Assembly: GCF_030271835.1 (NCBI RefSeq)
Contig: NZ_CP127389.1
Location: 806,001 to 870,000 of the forward strand
DNA length: 64,000 bases
Reading direction: 5' to 3'
Origin: Proteus appendicitidis
GTDB lineage: Bacteria > Pseudomonadota > Gammaproteobacteria > Enterobacterales > Enterobacteriaceae
Of the stretch, positions 40,966-50,248 are shown piece by piece; the first letter of the stretch is position 1; each line of letters opens with the position of its first letter. The notes under the pieces were generated by a model. The model searched no databases, was not told where the DNA came from, and saw only the letters and a program-made list of their open reading frames with translations. Made by a program: the position numbers and the translations under genes.

Positions 40966-41604
40966 TGCATGCATCCAATAAACAGTATGAGAATTCAATG
41001 GGTTATTCTATTTTTAATACAAACATCATACTGAATTTATGGGAGAAAGTTTTTTCTGAATTTACTAAGATTGTATAAAATTTGAGAAAATATTACCTTT
41101 CTTAACTTTAAGATTGGTAATTTTTTCTATATCAAAGATAACGCAACCGTTTTGGCTCTTTTGCAGTATTTATTGATAAAAAGAGGGGCGTTTTGTGTTT
41201 TTTTCTTAAAAAGAAGTGGTGAGAAATAAAAAAGAATGAGATGGTTTTAATATCTAATAATAAGATTAAATAAAAATGCAATAGAACGAATACACAGTTC
41301 TATTGCTAGTACAATTATTATACTTAATGTGGGCTAACTCAGAATAGTTAAAATAAATGGCAATGAGTGAGTGCATTTAATATCATGTCATCATTTTAAC
41401 AAAACAGATAATAGGCGTTTTATCCTCTGATGTATAAGAATAATATCTTGTTATTTTGTTAATATTTTCATAAGTTTAATGATTTTGTTTTTGTTTTTAA
41501 ATGAGTGGGTAAATGTATTTTTAATAAAATATAACTAATTTTTTATTTATGAAAATAACAATAAATTATCTTCATTTATTTTTAATATGTTTATTATTTG
41601 AAAA
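40966..41604. other. AT-rich intergenic region upstream of cyuA
   Basis: It contains the cyuA promoter on the minus strand and two minus-strand hairpins that follow the dcuC-like gene (described separately). The rest is A/T-tract-rich with no convincing open frame or RNA. Confidence 0.4.
41270..41306 (-). terminator. Orphan minus-strand hairpin with T tail
   Basis: GCAATAGAAC (41278-41287) pairs perfectly with GTTCTATTGC (41297-41306) around a 9-nt loop. Read on the minus strand it is followed by ATTTTTATTT. It lies 300 bp beyond the first terminator of the dcuC-like gene, so it is either a second terminator or the end of an unannotated small transcript. Confidence 0.55.
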
Positions 41605-41636
41605 TAACCTGAAGCAACAGCTATTGCTTCAGGTAT
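41605..41636 (-). terminator. Terminator after the dcuC-like gene
   Basis: ACCTGAAGCAA (41607-41617) pairs perfectly with TTGCTTCAGGT (41624-41634). On the minus strand it is followed by TATTTTC and lies immediately after the stop codon. Confidence 0.75.
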
Positions 41637-41641
41637 ATTTA

Positions 41642-43009
41642 TTAATAATAGAAGATAGCAATAATAGCACTATGGAATACAAAACCTACCATCAGCGGTA
41701 TTGCTGTTCTCTTTACAACATCAAACGGCTGTAATTTTGCACCACTCGATACCGCGATGATAACACCGGCCACTGGAGACATACCTCGTCCCATATGTGA
41801 CGCTTGTTGCATTGGTAAAATCATCGCGATTGGGTTTACACCCATGCTATGGGCAATTTGTGGAATAAGTTCAACGAAGGCAAGGAAAGGTGCATTACCT
41901 GAACCCATAATAATCGCGGCAGCTAATGTCACGATAGCGAAGACCAATGCCATTGCAAATGGCGGTAAGCCAACAGATTCTGCCATAACGATCAGGCTGT
42001 CTATTGCACCACTGACTTTAATACCGTGAGCAAAAACACCCGCTGCGACTAATAATCCCACAACATTACTAAATGCAGATCCCATCCCTTTTAAGAAATG
42101 CTGAAAGCCCGCACACACGGATTTAAAATCACGTAAGCGTAATGTTTCAATCAGCATACAAATCGCCATTGAAATCAATACAATTGTGACGACATCAAGG
42201 TGAATGCCTTCAACAAATAGGCTTGATGAACTCACTGCCATAATGATAGGTAACATTGGCAGTAAGGCATAAAAGCCGGGGACATTTTTATCACTTTTTG
42301 CTTCTTCAGACATTTTGCCTAATTGAGGCACAAATCCGGCTTTGCGATCACAATGGCGTTGCCAGAAGATATGTGTAATACCGACGGCTAATACGGTAGC
42401 AATTGCCGCAGGTCCTTGGTAATAAAGCACATATTCAACAACCCCTAAATCAACCGCTTTTGCACCACGAATGGCATCAATTGCTGTTGGGGTATAAGCA
42501 ACGCCCAATGAGGTTGCAATCACGCCTGCCGCGGAAGCGGGGGATAAGCCAAGCCCTATCATAATCGGGAACATTGTACCCATTAATAGAACGGCCAATC
42601 CTGTTGCTGAAGGAATAGCAAGTTGCAAAATACTCGCGAGTAAAAATGAGAAAAATAGCAACACATAAGGTGAGCGCATATTTTTCAATGGGCGAGTTGC
42701 AACACGGACAACGGCCTCATTGGCACCAATATGATCCATATAATGTGCAAATCCCATCAGCGCCATGATCATTAAACCAAGATCAGCCGCACGGCTACTA
42801 AAGAGATCACGCATTACTTCAAAAGGATCTAACCAGCCAATACCTGTTGTTTTGACATTTTTAGGAAGAATGTCTCCCCAACCAAACATCATCGTTAGCG
42901 CCATTAAGGCTAAACCAGCCACTAACAAAACAGGTTCGGCTTTATATCCTTTCAAGATCATTCTAGCGACAATAACAACGACAATTAAGACCGCAAGAAT
43001 TTGGATCAT
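41642..43009 (-). CDS. DcuC-family anaerobic C4-dicarboxylate transporter
   Basis: The 455-residue inner-membrane protein has about 12 TM helices. It resembles E. coli DcuC in order and motifs: SRAADLGLMIMALMGFAHYMDHIGAN-type N-half, SATGLAVLLMGTMFPIM, and the C-half GSGNAPFLAFVELIPQ and GRGMSPVAGVI. DcuC exports succinate in fermenting cells; substrates here could differ, since this copy is paired with a peptidase gene. Its ATG overlaps the stop of the pepT-like gene by 3 bases (ATGA arrangement), so the pair is translationally coupled. Confidence 0.82.
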   Translation of the reverse strand: MIQILAVLIVVVIVARMILKGYKAEPVLLVAGLALMALTMMFGWGDILPKNVKTTGIGWLDPFEVMRDLFSSRAADLGLMIMALMGFAHYMDHIGANEAVVRVATRPLKNMRSPYVLLFFSFLLASILQLAIPSATGLAVLLMGTMFPIMIGLGLSPASAAGVIATSLGVAYTPTAIDAIRGAKAVDLGVVEYVLYYQGPAAIATVLAVGITHIFWQRHCDRKAGFVPQLGKMSEEAKSDKNVPGFYALLPMLPIIMAVSSSSLFVEGIHLDVVTIVLISMAICMLIETLRLRDFKSVCAGFQHFLKGMGSAFSNVVGLLVAAGVFAHGIKVSGAIDSLIVMAESVGLPPFAMALVFAIVTLAAAIIMGSGNAPFLAFVELIPQIAHSMGVNPIAMILPMQQASHMGRGMSPVAGVIIAVSSGAKLQPFDVVKRTAIPLMVGFVFHSAIIAIFYY

Positions 43010-44259
43010 GCTTTAGCTCCAGGTGCAAAGCGTTCAGCGGTGATCTTAACGACAGATTTTAAGACATCACTCGCCGCATAAAGCGACTTAACTGGCAGAT
43101 ATTCATAAATAGAGTGGAAGTTATGAGCGCCAGTAAAAATATTAGGACAAGGCAGACCATTTTGAGAGAGTGCAGCGCCATCATAACCACCGCGCATTGG
43201 GATTGGGCGAGGTGTAATACCATTCGCTTCATAAGCAGCCACTGCAATATCGATAGGATAGCGGTTATCACCTTGCAGGCTATTAAACACGTTGGCATAA
43301 CGATCTGCTAGTTTACAAGTGACAGAGCCTTCACCCCATAAACTTTCACAATAATCTGAGAGTTGTTTTAAAAATGCCATGCGGTGCGCATAACCTTTTT
43401 CGGTGAAATCACGCACATCCATTTTTAATACAGTACGAGCGCTATTACCTGCTAATTGTTTTACCCAATAATAACCTTCACGGCCTTCGGTATATTCAGG
43501 TGCTTCACCGCCCGGTAACATAGCAACAAATTTATGTGCCATTAACAGTGAGTTTTTTAATTTCCCTTTGGCTGACATTGGATGCGCTGATGCGCCTGTA
43601 AAGGTGATTTCAACATCACCCGCATTCCAGTTTTCATATACTAATTCACCAATACCACAGCAATCTAAGGTATAGGCAAAATCAGCACCAAATTCTTTAG
43701 TATCAAAGGCTTTTGCACCACGTAAACCTTGTTCTTCATCTGGTACAAAACCAATTTTAACTGTACCGTGTTTAACTTCAGGATGTTGTTTAAAGTACTG
43801 CAGCATATCCATAATAGAGGCGATAGCGGCTTTGTCGTCAGCACCTAATAGGCTTGTGCCATCGGTCACGATAATATCGTCATCAATATAATTTTCTAAT
43901 TCAGGAAACTCGCTTTGGCGCAGATAAATATCAAGTTCTTTGTTTAAGCAAAGGTCACCGCCTTTATAAGGTAGGATTTGCGCTTTGGTATCGTTCGTTT
44001 GTTCAGCGCTGGTATCTAGATGACCAAAAAAGGCAACCGTAGGAACATCATAATCAAGGTTTGAAGGAAGTGTCGCTGTGACAATCGCGGTATCGCGAAT
44101 TTTGATATCTTCAACACCTAACGCTTTTAATTCTTCCACTAATTGTAGTGCAAGCACTCGCTGACCTTCCGATGAAGGCATGATACCAGCAGCGCCATTT
44201 TCCCTGTTAGTCGTGGTGTTAACTTTTGTATAAGAAATAAAACGTTCAACGAGATTCAT
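43006..44259 (-). CDS. pepT: Peptidase T-like M20B aminotripeptidase
   Basis: PepT-type enzymes are di-zinc M20 metallopeptidases that release N-terminal residues from tripeptides. The 417-residue product has the metal ligands in order: HLDTS, GADDKA with Asp, catalytic Glu in PDEEQG, Asp in TLDCCG, and His in AHNFHSIYEYLP. It diverges from E. coli PepT (for example FFGHLDTSAEQT for FISHVDTSPDF), so it may be a paralogue with its own specificity. The frame opens at 44319, but ATG 44259 with GGAG upstream fits the family N-terminus (MNLVERFISYTKVNT). Confidence 0.82.
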   Translation of the reverse strand: MNLVERFISYTKVNTTTNRENGAAGIMPSSEGQRVLALQLVEELKALGVEDIKIRDTAIVTATLPSNLDYDVPTVAFFGHLDTSAEQTNDTKAQILPYKGGDLCLNKELDIYLRQSEFPELENYIDDDIIVTDGTSLLGADDKAAIASIMDMLQYFKQHPEVKHGTVKIGFVPDEEQGLRGAKAFDTKEFGADFAYTLDCCGIGELVYENWNAGDVEITFTGASAHPMSAKGKLKNSLLMAHKFVAMLPGGEAPEYTEGREGYYWVKQLAGNSARTVLKMDVRDFTEKGYAHRMAFLKQLSDYCESLWGEGSVTCKLADRYANVFNSLQGDNRYPIDIAVAAYEANGITPRPIPMRGGYDGAALSQNGLPCPNIFTGAHNFHSIYEYLPVKSLYAASDVLKSVVKITAERFAPGAKA

Positions 44260-44643
44260 GACAAGACTCCATTGTGTTTGATTTTTTGTATTCTCTCTAT
44301 TAAAGCTTAGTTGTCTCATTTATTGGAAAGGGCAACACCTACTTGTTGTATCATAAAAAAATCAGTAGGGAATTAGAGGAAAATAATTTTTTTTACAGTA
44401 ATTTTTTAATGTTAATTAATATTTAATTTTTGGTTTTTTCTTTATTAAAAAAAATCGTGTTTTGTATAGGTGAGGTTATTTTTATTTACTTTATGACTTC
44501 TGTTTTTGTGAAGTTAATCATTAAACTTCATTTAATTTATTATTGTTTCTTTATCATAATTAATATGTTTTTTTGAAAGTTATTAAGTTTTTTTCTTAAA
44601 ATAAATGCTATTTATTTAAAAAAATAGAAAAGAGAAGTGATAG
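44260..44643. other. Very AT-rich intergenic region before the first orphan islet
   Basis: It holds the minus-strand pepT promoter region and the upstream region of the orphan gene at 44644. Long T and A tracts dominate (44390-44625), typical of H-NS-bound acquired DNA (inference). No gene or RNA is visible. Confidence 0.4.
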
Positions 44644-45726
44644 ATGAGGGAAACATTGAGAGTAAAATATTATTTATATATAAATAATATGAGTATTATG
44701 ATAATGAATGGTATCAATGATATTGGTATAAAATCACCCTCTATTGCGAATAAAATAGTCTCTGTAGGTGGGAAAATAAAACTTTCTATTTCTAATCTAT
44801 CTATCAAGGTGAGGAATACAATAAATGAATTCATTCATCCTAGTTGCTATGAAAATAAGATCATATTTAATGCAAAGAGTACATTTTTAAAATCTAAAGA
44901 TTTAACCATCAGCAATAAAGGAATAAATAATGAAACCATAGAGTTTAATCGTATAGATAATAAAACGATAGAGTCTAATCGCATAGACAATGAAAAAAAT
45001 ATTTTAAGAGAAAGATTGCAAATTCTGAAAGATATTGAACTTCCGAATGGAGATTTGGTTCCAATTGATAAAGCTATTAATACTATTCATTTATGTAAAC
45101 AAGACAGTCTATTAAAGAGTAAGCTATCATTAATTGATTATATTACAGAGATACAATTTAAATCATCACCAAAAACTAAAATAGAGTTATTAAATAAATC
45201 AAATGATAATTTAAATATATCTCATTCAAAAGGTGAAGTTGAAGGTGGATATGAATATGTAAAATCCGATGATTATATAAATAAAAAAACAACCATTATT
45301 AATCCGCAATATGATCAGGTTAATGATGGCTATTTGGTAATGACGGATTTAAAAGATATCGATAAAAATACGAGTAATGAAGTTAACTCTCATATTAATA
45401 AAAATCAAGGTTCTGTTGAAAAAGAAAATTTTAAATCTCATTTAATTGAAATTACAAAAGATATTTCATTATTAGATAGGTTATCAGATGATAATGATAT
45501 ATATGGATATGTATTTCTCGCTAAAGTTGTTAATTATTTAGAAAATTATAATAAAAATAAGGAGTCGGGAAAAACAGATCTTGTTAATAAAGAAACTTAT
45601 TTTAAAAAACTGGCTAATTCAGACTATTTTTTTAAATTAAATAAAAGGATTAATAATATTATTTATTTGCAATTTTTAAAAAAAGAACAAAGCAGCGATG
45701 AAAATGGTGTTGCAGGAAAATTATAG
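44644..45726 (+). CDS. Orphan AT-rich protein with clustered tyrosine motifs
   Basis: I do not recognise this 360-residue product. It is Asn/Lys/Ile/Asp-rich, has no clear signal peptide or TM helix, and its codons are far more AT-rich than flanking genes. A short internal repeat (FNRIDNKTIE / SNRIDNEKN) lies at about 102-118. The middle has closely spaced Tyr motifs: GGYEYVKSDDY (201-211) and QYDQVNDGYLVM (222-233). The frame stays open past the TAG at 45724 for 33 more codons to TAA 45826. Start ATG 44644 has a weak GAAGTG; later ATGs (44689 on) are possible. With the next gene it forms an islet. A secreted effector role is only a hypothesis. Confidence 0.65.
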   Translation: MRETLRVKYYLYINNMSIMIMNGINDIGIKSPSIANKIVSVGGKIKLSISNLSIKVRNTINEFIHPSCYENKIIFNAKSTFLKSKDLTISNKGINNETIEFNRIDNKTIESNRIDNEKNILRERLQILKDIELPNGDLVPIDKAINTIHLCKQDSLLKSKLSLIDYITEIQFKSSPKTKIELLNKSNDNLNISHSKGEVEGGYEYVKSDDYINKKTTIINPQYDQVNDGYLVMTDLKDIDKNTSNEVNSHINKNQGSVEKENFKSHLIEITKDISLLDRLSDDNDIYGYVFLAKVVNYLENYNKNKESGKTDLVNKETYFKKLANSDYFFKLNKRINNIIYLQFLKKEQSSDENGVAGKL

Positions 45727-46013
45727 CCATGGCGTAACAATACGCTTAATGATAATTCATTTGATAAGTTTTTAGCTGAAATAGATGAGCAACTTAGTAT
45801 AGTTAATGAAATAAGAATCTTACACTAAAAGAGTTATTGGCAATGGTGAAAAAAGAATAGTGTTATTTTATCCTCTTATTAATTTTAATTAATTTTAGAT
45901 ATGTTTATTATATATTATTTAAAAATAGAAAGTTTTTTATAAATGGCAGATAAATGATAGAAGGATACAACGTAATCCATAGAATAGTAGTAATATTAAT
46001 TAATAGGATGATA

Positions 46014-46832
46014 ATGATGTATCTTGAAAAGATAAACATAATGCCACAAGGAATGTATTCAATTTTAGCAAATCAGGTATCAGATACTGATCTCTCTATT
46101 AATAGAGACTCAGTGTTATCAATGAAAAATTCATCGCATGAATTTATTGGTATTAAGTGTTTAGAAAGTAAAACAATGGAGGTGCTAGACGAACCAATTT
46201 ATATGGACATGAGTAAAGATATCTCTTGTGTTTCTAATTCTTACGAAATTTTTTATGATAAAATCGCTGATGGCTATTTTTCTAATAAAAGTTTATTTAT
46301 TAAGAATGAAAAAATAAAACCATTTTTTGATTTAGATAAAAAAGAACAAGAATCAATATTTAATGATTTAAAAAATAAAGGATTTGATACTAATAGATTG
46401 CTAAATAAAGAATTATTAGAAAGTCCTATCAATAAGTCTATTAATGAATTAGTTGAAGAAAATATTTATGAAGAAATGAATCAACATTGTCCTTTAAAAG
46501 AAAAGTTAGAGTTAGAAGAAAAGCTGGATTTTATCGATGGTTTATCTAAAATTATTTGTAAGAATAATAATATGAACGGTAAATTTAAAGATGAATTAAT
46601 TAAATCCATGAATGAAGTTTCACTAAAGGCATTGTTTTCTTTATGTGAAAAATATAACGAATTGTATGAGATACAAGATGATTTTTCAATTAATAGATTT
46701 ATTTATCGATTTATAGACGGTTTTAATAAATCAAATAATCATAAAATTGAAGTAAATGAAGATTTAAAAAGATGTTTGAATGCTTTTGTTCTTCTTGAGA
46801 GTTTAAGGTTGAAAAATAATAACATTATTTAA
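46014..46832 (+). CDS. Orphan AT-rich protein with two EPIYA-like motifs
   Basis: I do not recognise this protein (272 aa from the start chosen; the frame is open from 45954). AGGA at 46005-46008 supports ATG 46014 or 46017. It is Asn/Lys/Glu-rich with no TM helix. Two tyrosine motifs stand out: DEPIYMDM (Tyr about 63) and EENIYEEM (Tyr about 152). Both resemble the EPIYA-like sites that host kinases phosphorylate in translocated effectors, and both end in Met at +3. The C-terminal half looks helical (LEEKLDFIDGLSKII onward). It ends at a terminator shared with the convergent MATE gene. Confidence 0.65.
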   Translation: MMYLEKINIMPQGMYSILANQVSDTDLSINRDSVLSMKNSSHEFIGIKCLESKTMEVLDEPIYMDMSKDISCVSNSYEIFYDKIADGYFSNKSLFIKNEKIKPFFDLDKKEQESIFNDLKNKGFDTNRLLNKELLESPINKSINELVEENIYEEMNQHCPLKEKLELEEKLDFIDGLSKIICKNNNMNGKFKDELIKSMNEVSLKALFSLCEKYNELYEIQDDFSINRFIYRFIDGFNKSNNHKIEVNEDLKRCLNAFVLLESLRLKNNNII

Positions 46833-46834
46833 TA

Positions 46835-46865
46835 GGGTTTCCCCGATAAAATATCGGGGAAACAA
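46835..46865. terminator. Bidirectional terminator between orphan gene and MATE gene
   Basis: The 11-bp perfect stem GTTTCCCCGAT (46837-46847) pairs with ATCGGGGAAAC (46853-46863) around AAAAT. It lies between convergent genes, although the flanking T runs are short. Confidence 0.65.
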
Positions 46866-46879
46866 GTAGTGTATTAGTA

Positions 46880-48220
46880 CTAAATATCCAAGCGCTTAGT
46901 TTGCCATTTACGAGAGCGCCAACGCCATGCGTTAGTTAAGCCACGCAGCCATTCATCACAAAGGAAGCCAATCCAGATACCAATCAAGCCCATTTCCATT
47001 TTTATACCAAGGAAATAGCCCACCGGAATAGCAATACCCCACATAAAGCAAATTGCTGTCATCAGCGGAAATTTAGCATCGCCGGCTGCACGCAAAGCAT
47101 TCACCATCACGATATTAAAAGTACGGCCGGGTTCTAAAAAGACGGATAAAATAAATAGAGGGATCAATTGGTTAATGATGCGTTGGTCTTCAGTGATTGA
47201 ATACAAAATAGGATCACGCATAAACCAATAAATAATCACAACCCCAATGGTAAATATTACTCCCGTTTTTAAGCTTTTCCAGCCTCTAGCAAAAGCATCA
47301 TCAAAGCGTTTAGCGCCAACTAAGTGACCCACTAGTATTTCATTACCAATACTAATCGCAATACCAAAAAGCATTAAAAATAATGACAGTTGGAAATAAA
47401 GGGTCTGCGCAGCAAGAGGGACTTCGCCCATTAAGCCAATAAAGGCTGATGCAGTCATATAATGTAAAATCCAAACCAAGTTCTCACCTGCAGCAGGTAA
47501 ACCGATATGTAGGATTTTCCCTAACATATTTTTAGACCATACGACGAGTTGCTTGGCTTCGAATTTAATACGCAAACCGTAGAACAGTAATCCACATAAT
47601 AAAATAACTGCAATAATACGACCAACAACCGTTGACCACGCAACACCCACTAATCCGTATTGTGGTAAACCAAAAAAGCCATAAAGCACAATCATATTAC
47701 CAATAACAGTAACAATATTGGCGATCAGTGTGACATACATCGCTGCTTTAGATTTACCATAAACTCTCAGACAAGCTGCAAGAATAATCGAAATTGCCTC
47801 AGGAATAAGGCAAATACCAATAATATGCAGGTAGTTATAGCCATCTTGCACCAAGTGTTCAGGCGTATTCATTATGTTAAGAATATTGTAGCCAAAGAAA
47901 AGAATGATCAAGGCACTACTAATACCTAACAAAGAGTTAAAAGCGATAGAAATATGAATGGCTTGGCTGGCTTTTTCTTTTTTACCCGCGCCTAAGTATT
48001 GGGCAATAACAACGCTACATCCCACACTAATAAAGCTAAAAATAGTGATAAAAAGATCAAAGACTTGGTTACCGACGCCCATAGCGGCTAAGTAAGCCGT
48101 AGAAACGTGGCTTACCATGTAAGTATTAATTAACAGTGTGGCTAGATGTAGGAAAATATCTATAAATATTGGCCAACTAAGGGAAAAAAGCGAGCGATCC
48201 GCTACATCAGACTGATGCAT
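46880..48220 (-). CDS. MATE-family efflux transporter
   Basis: The 446-residue inner-membrane protein has 12 TM helices and the two-fold MatE repeat: SLSWPIFIDIFLHLATLLIN at the start of repeat one and IGLPAAGENLVW at the start of repeat two. MATE proteins exchange cations for organic compounds or drugs. The frame is open to 48337, but ATG 48220 (MHQSDVADRS) has AAGAAGG upstream and removes an unlikely polar N-terminal extension. It is divergent from the diaminopimelate dehydrogenase gene. Confidence 0.87.
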   Translation of the reverse strand: MHQSDVADRSLFSLSWPIFIDIFLHLATLLINTYMVSHVSTAYLAAMGVGNQVFDLFITIFSFISVGCSVVIAQYLGAGKKEKASQAIHISIAFNSLLGISSALIILFFGYNILNIMNTPEHLVQDGYNYLHIIGICLIPEAISIILAACLRVYGKSKAAMYVTLIANIVTVIGNMIVLYGFFGLPQYGLVGVAWSTVVGRIIAVILLCGLLFYGLRIKFEAKQLVVWSKNMLGKILHIGLPAAGENLVWILHYMTASAFIGLMGEVPLAAQTLYFQLSLFLMLFGIAISIGNEILVGHLVGAKRFDDAFARGWKSLKTGVIFTIGVVIIYWFMRDPILYSITEDQRIINQLIPLFILSVFLEPGRTFNIVMVNALRAAGDAKFPLMTAICFMWGIAIPVGYFLGIKMEMGLIGIWIGFLCDEWLRGLTNAWRWRSRKWQTKRLDI

Positions 48221-48420
48221 TGAAAACCTTCTTAAAAACAGAGTGAAATCGATATTATTAATATAACGCGTAGGAAGATAATGGATTCTACAAGGTTTAT
48301 TTATAAGGTAATAGCGCAAATAATGTTTATCTGGCAAAAAAGATGTTTATATGGTTTATTCATTGATAACTAATCACTATTATCATTAAGAGATGATTAA
48401 CGTTAAAGTCAGGGGAATGA

Positions 48421-49320
48421 ATGAATACTAAAATAAAAGTGGCTATTGTCGGTTATGGCAATATTGGTCGATTTGCATTAGAAGCGGTTCAAGCTGCTCA
48501 AGATTTTGAATTAATAGGTGTTGTTCGTCGTGATATCAATAATGTTCCAGAAGAACTGCAAAATATTACCGTGACTAACGATATTAAAACATTAGGTAAT
48601 GTTGATGTTGCTCTCTTATGTTCACCGACTCGCGCAATTAAAGAATTAGCTAAATCTATTTTAAGCTTAGGTATTAATACAGTAGATAGTTTTGATGTTC
48701 ACAGTGAAATTGTGTCATTAAAAACAGAATTAGACGAAGTTGCCAAAAAACATGACCGTGTAGCGGTTATTTCTGCGGGTTGGGACCCAGGTTCAGACTC
48801 TATTATTCGTACGCTAATGTTAGCCATGTCGCCAAAAGGGATCACTTATACTAACTTTGGTCCCGGTATGAGCATGGGGCATAGTGTAGCGGCTAAAGCA
48901 ATTGAAGGTGTAAAAGATGCGCTTTCAATGACTATTCCATTAGGGACGGGTGTCCATCGTCGTATGGTTTATGTGGAATTAGAAGCAGGAGCAAATTTTA
49001 ATCAAGTAGAGCAAGCGATTAAAGCAGATAGCTATTTCTCTTCTGATGAAACTCATATTAAGCAAGTTGATTGTGTTGATAGCTTAAAAGATGTGGGACA
49101 TGGAGTAAAAATGACTCATAAAGGGGTTTCGGGTAAAACACATAATCAATTATTTGAATATTCGATGCGTATAAATAATCCTGCATTAACCTCTCAATTT
49201 ATGGTTTCTGCCGCAAGAGCAAGTATGAAACAACGTGCAGGTGCTTATACGGTAATTGAAATTCCACCGGTTGATTTCTTAGCGGGTGATTTAAATACAT
49301 TAATCGCAAAACTTGTCTAA
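48421..49320 (+). CDS. ddh: meso-Diaminopimelate D-dehydrogenase
   Basis: Ddh makes meso-diaminopimelate in one step from tetrahydrodipicolinate with NADPH and ammonia, bypassing the succinylase route. The 299-residue product has the Rossmann motif VAIVGYGNIGR at residues 7-17, SAGWDPGSDSIIR, FGPGMSMGHSVAAKAI and the C-terminal AGAYTVIEIPP, like type II enzymes (Symbiobacterium type) and the known Proteus enzyme. It is absent from E. coli. It is single, with a terminator-like hairpin after it. Confidence 0.85.
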   Translation: MNTKIKVAIVGYGNIGRFALEAVQAAQDFELIGVVRRDINNVPEELQNITVTNDIKTLGNVDVALLCSPTRAIKELAKSILSLGINTVDSFDVHSEIVSLKTELDEVAKKHDRVAVISAGWDPGSDSIIRTLMLAMSPKGITYTNFGPGMSMGHSVAAKAIEGVKDALSMTIPLGTGVHRRMVYVELEAGANFNQVEQAIKADSYFSSDETHIKQVDCVDSLKDVGHGVKMTHKGVSGKTHNQLFEYSMRINNPALTSQFMVSAARASMKQRAGAYTVIEIPPVDFLAGDLNTLIAKLV

Positions 49321-49342
49321 TTCGATTAAGAGTATCTGCATA

Positions 49343-49373
49343 AAATATTGCCCACATAAAGTGGGCAATATGG
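49343..49373. terminator. Bidirectional hairpin terminator after ddh
   Basis: The 11-bp perfect stem ATATTGCCCAC (49345-49355) pairs with GTGGGCAATAT (49361-49371) around ATAAA, between convergent genes. The T tails are weak. Confidence 0.6.
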
Positions 49374-49405
49374 ATTAACGCTTAGGCAAACTTGATGATT
49401 TTGAA

Positions 49406-50233
49406 TTAGCGTTTAATACTTTTAAATTCTTTGGTCGTTGCGGTTAATGCCACTTCTGTTGGTAAGCGTTCCATTGAACTTGCACCATAGAAGCCGTGAC
49501 AATCTGGGCAATTATCAAGGATATATTGTGCATCTTCTGGCGTTGCAATTGGACCACCATGACAAAGCACAATAACATCAGAACGCACTGCTTTTGCTGC
49601 TTTTGCCCAATCATTAATTAAAGGCACACAGTCCGCTAATGTTAATGCGGTTTCAGCGCCAATATTGCCGCCAGTTGTTAATCCCATATGAGGTACGATA
49701 ATATCTGCGCCAGCCTCCGCCATTGCAATCGCATCTTCACGGCTAAAGACATAAGGCGTGGTTAATAAACCTTTCTCATGAGCCTTGCGGATCATATCCA
49801 CTTCAAGACCATAACCCATGCCTGTTTCTTCTAAATTAGCGCGGAAATTACCATCGATCAGACCTACTGTTGGAAAATTCTGTACGCCAGCAAAGCCTGT
49901 TGCTTTAACTTCATCTAAGAATTTATCAAAGTTACAGAAAGGGTCTGTACCATTAACGCCAGCAAGCACCGGTGTATGTTTAACAACAGGTAATACTTCT
50001 TTTGCCATATCCATCACGATTTCATTAGCATTACCATAAGCTAATAAACCCGCTAAAGAGCCACGGCCAGCCATACGATAACGACCTGAGTTATAAATAA
50101 CGATAAGGTCAATACCACCTGCTTCTTCACACTTAGCTGAAAGCCCTGTACCTGCACCACCGCCAATAATGGGTTCATGGCGAGCGATCATTTCATTGAA
50201 TTTTTTTAGTAACGTTTCACGTGAATGAGTCAT
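49406..50233 (-). CDS. Phosphoenolpyruvate-hydrolase-family TIM-barrel protein
   Basis: The 275-residue product is a TIM barrel of the PEP hydrolase family (also called TIM-barrel signal transduction family). It has [48 protein letters not shown] and [12 protein letters not shown]. The family is almost always next to, or fused with, a UPF0261/Tm-1-like domain protein, and such a gene lies 15 bp upstream here. The reaction is not established. Confidence 0.82.
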   Translation of the reverse strand: MTHSRETLLKKFNEMIARHEPIIGGGAGTGLSAKCEEAGGIDLIVIYNSGRYRMAGRGSLAGLLAYGNANEIVMDMAKEVLPVVKHTPVLAGVNGTDPFCNFDKFLDEVKATGFAGVQNFPTVGLIDGNFRANLEETGMGYGLEVDMIRKAHEKGLLTTPYVFSREDAIAMAEAGADIIVPHMGLTTGGNIGAETALTLADCVPLINDWAKAAKAVRSDVIVLCHGGPIATPEDAQYILDNCPDCHGFYGASSMERLPTEVALTATTKEFKSIKR

Positions 50234-50248
50234 TCTTCTTCTCCGTGG

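Noticed and set aside
41549..41734. 61-codon plus-strand frame in the gap after the dcuC-like gene
   Set aside because: Reads through a perfect terminator hairpin and into the opposite gene; no ribosome-binding site.
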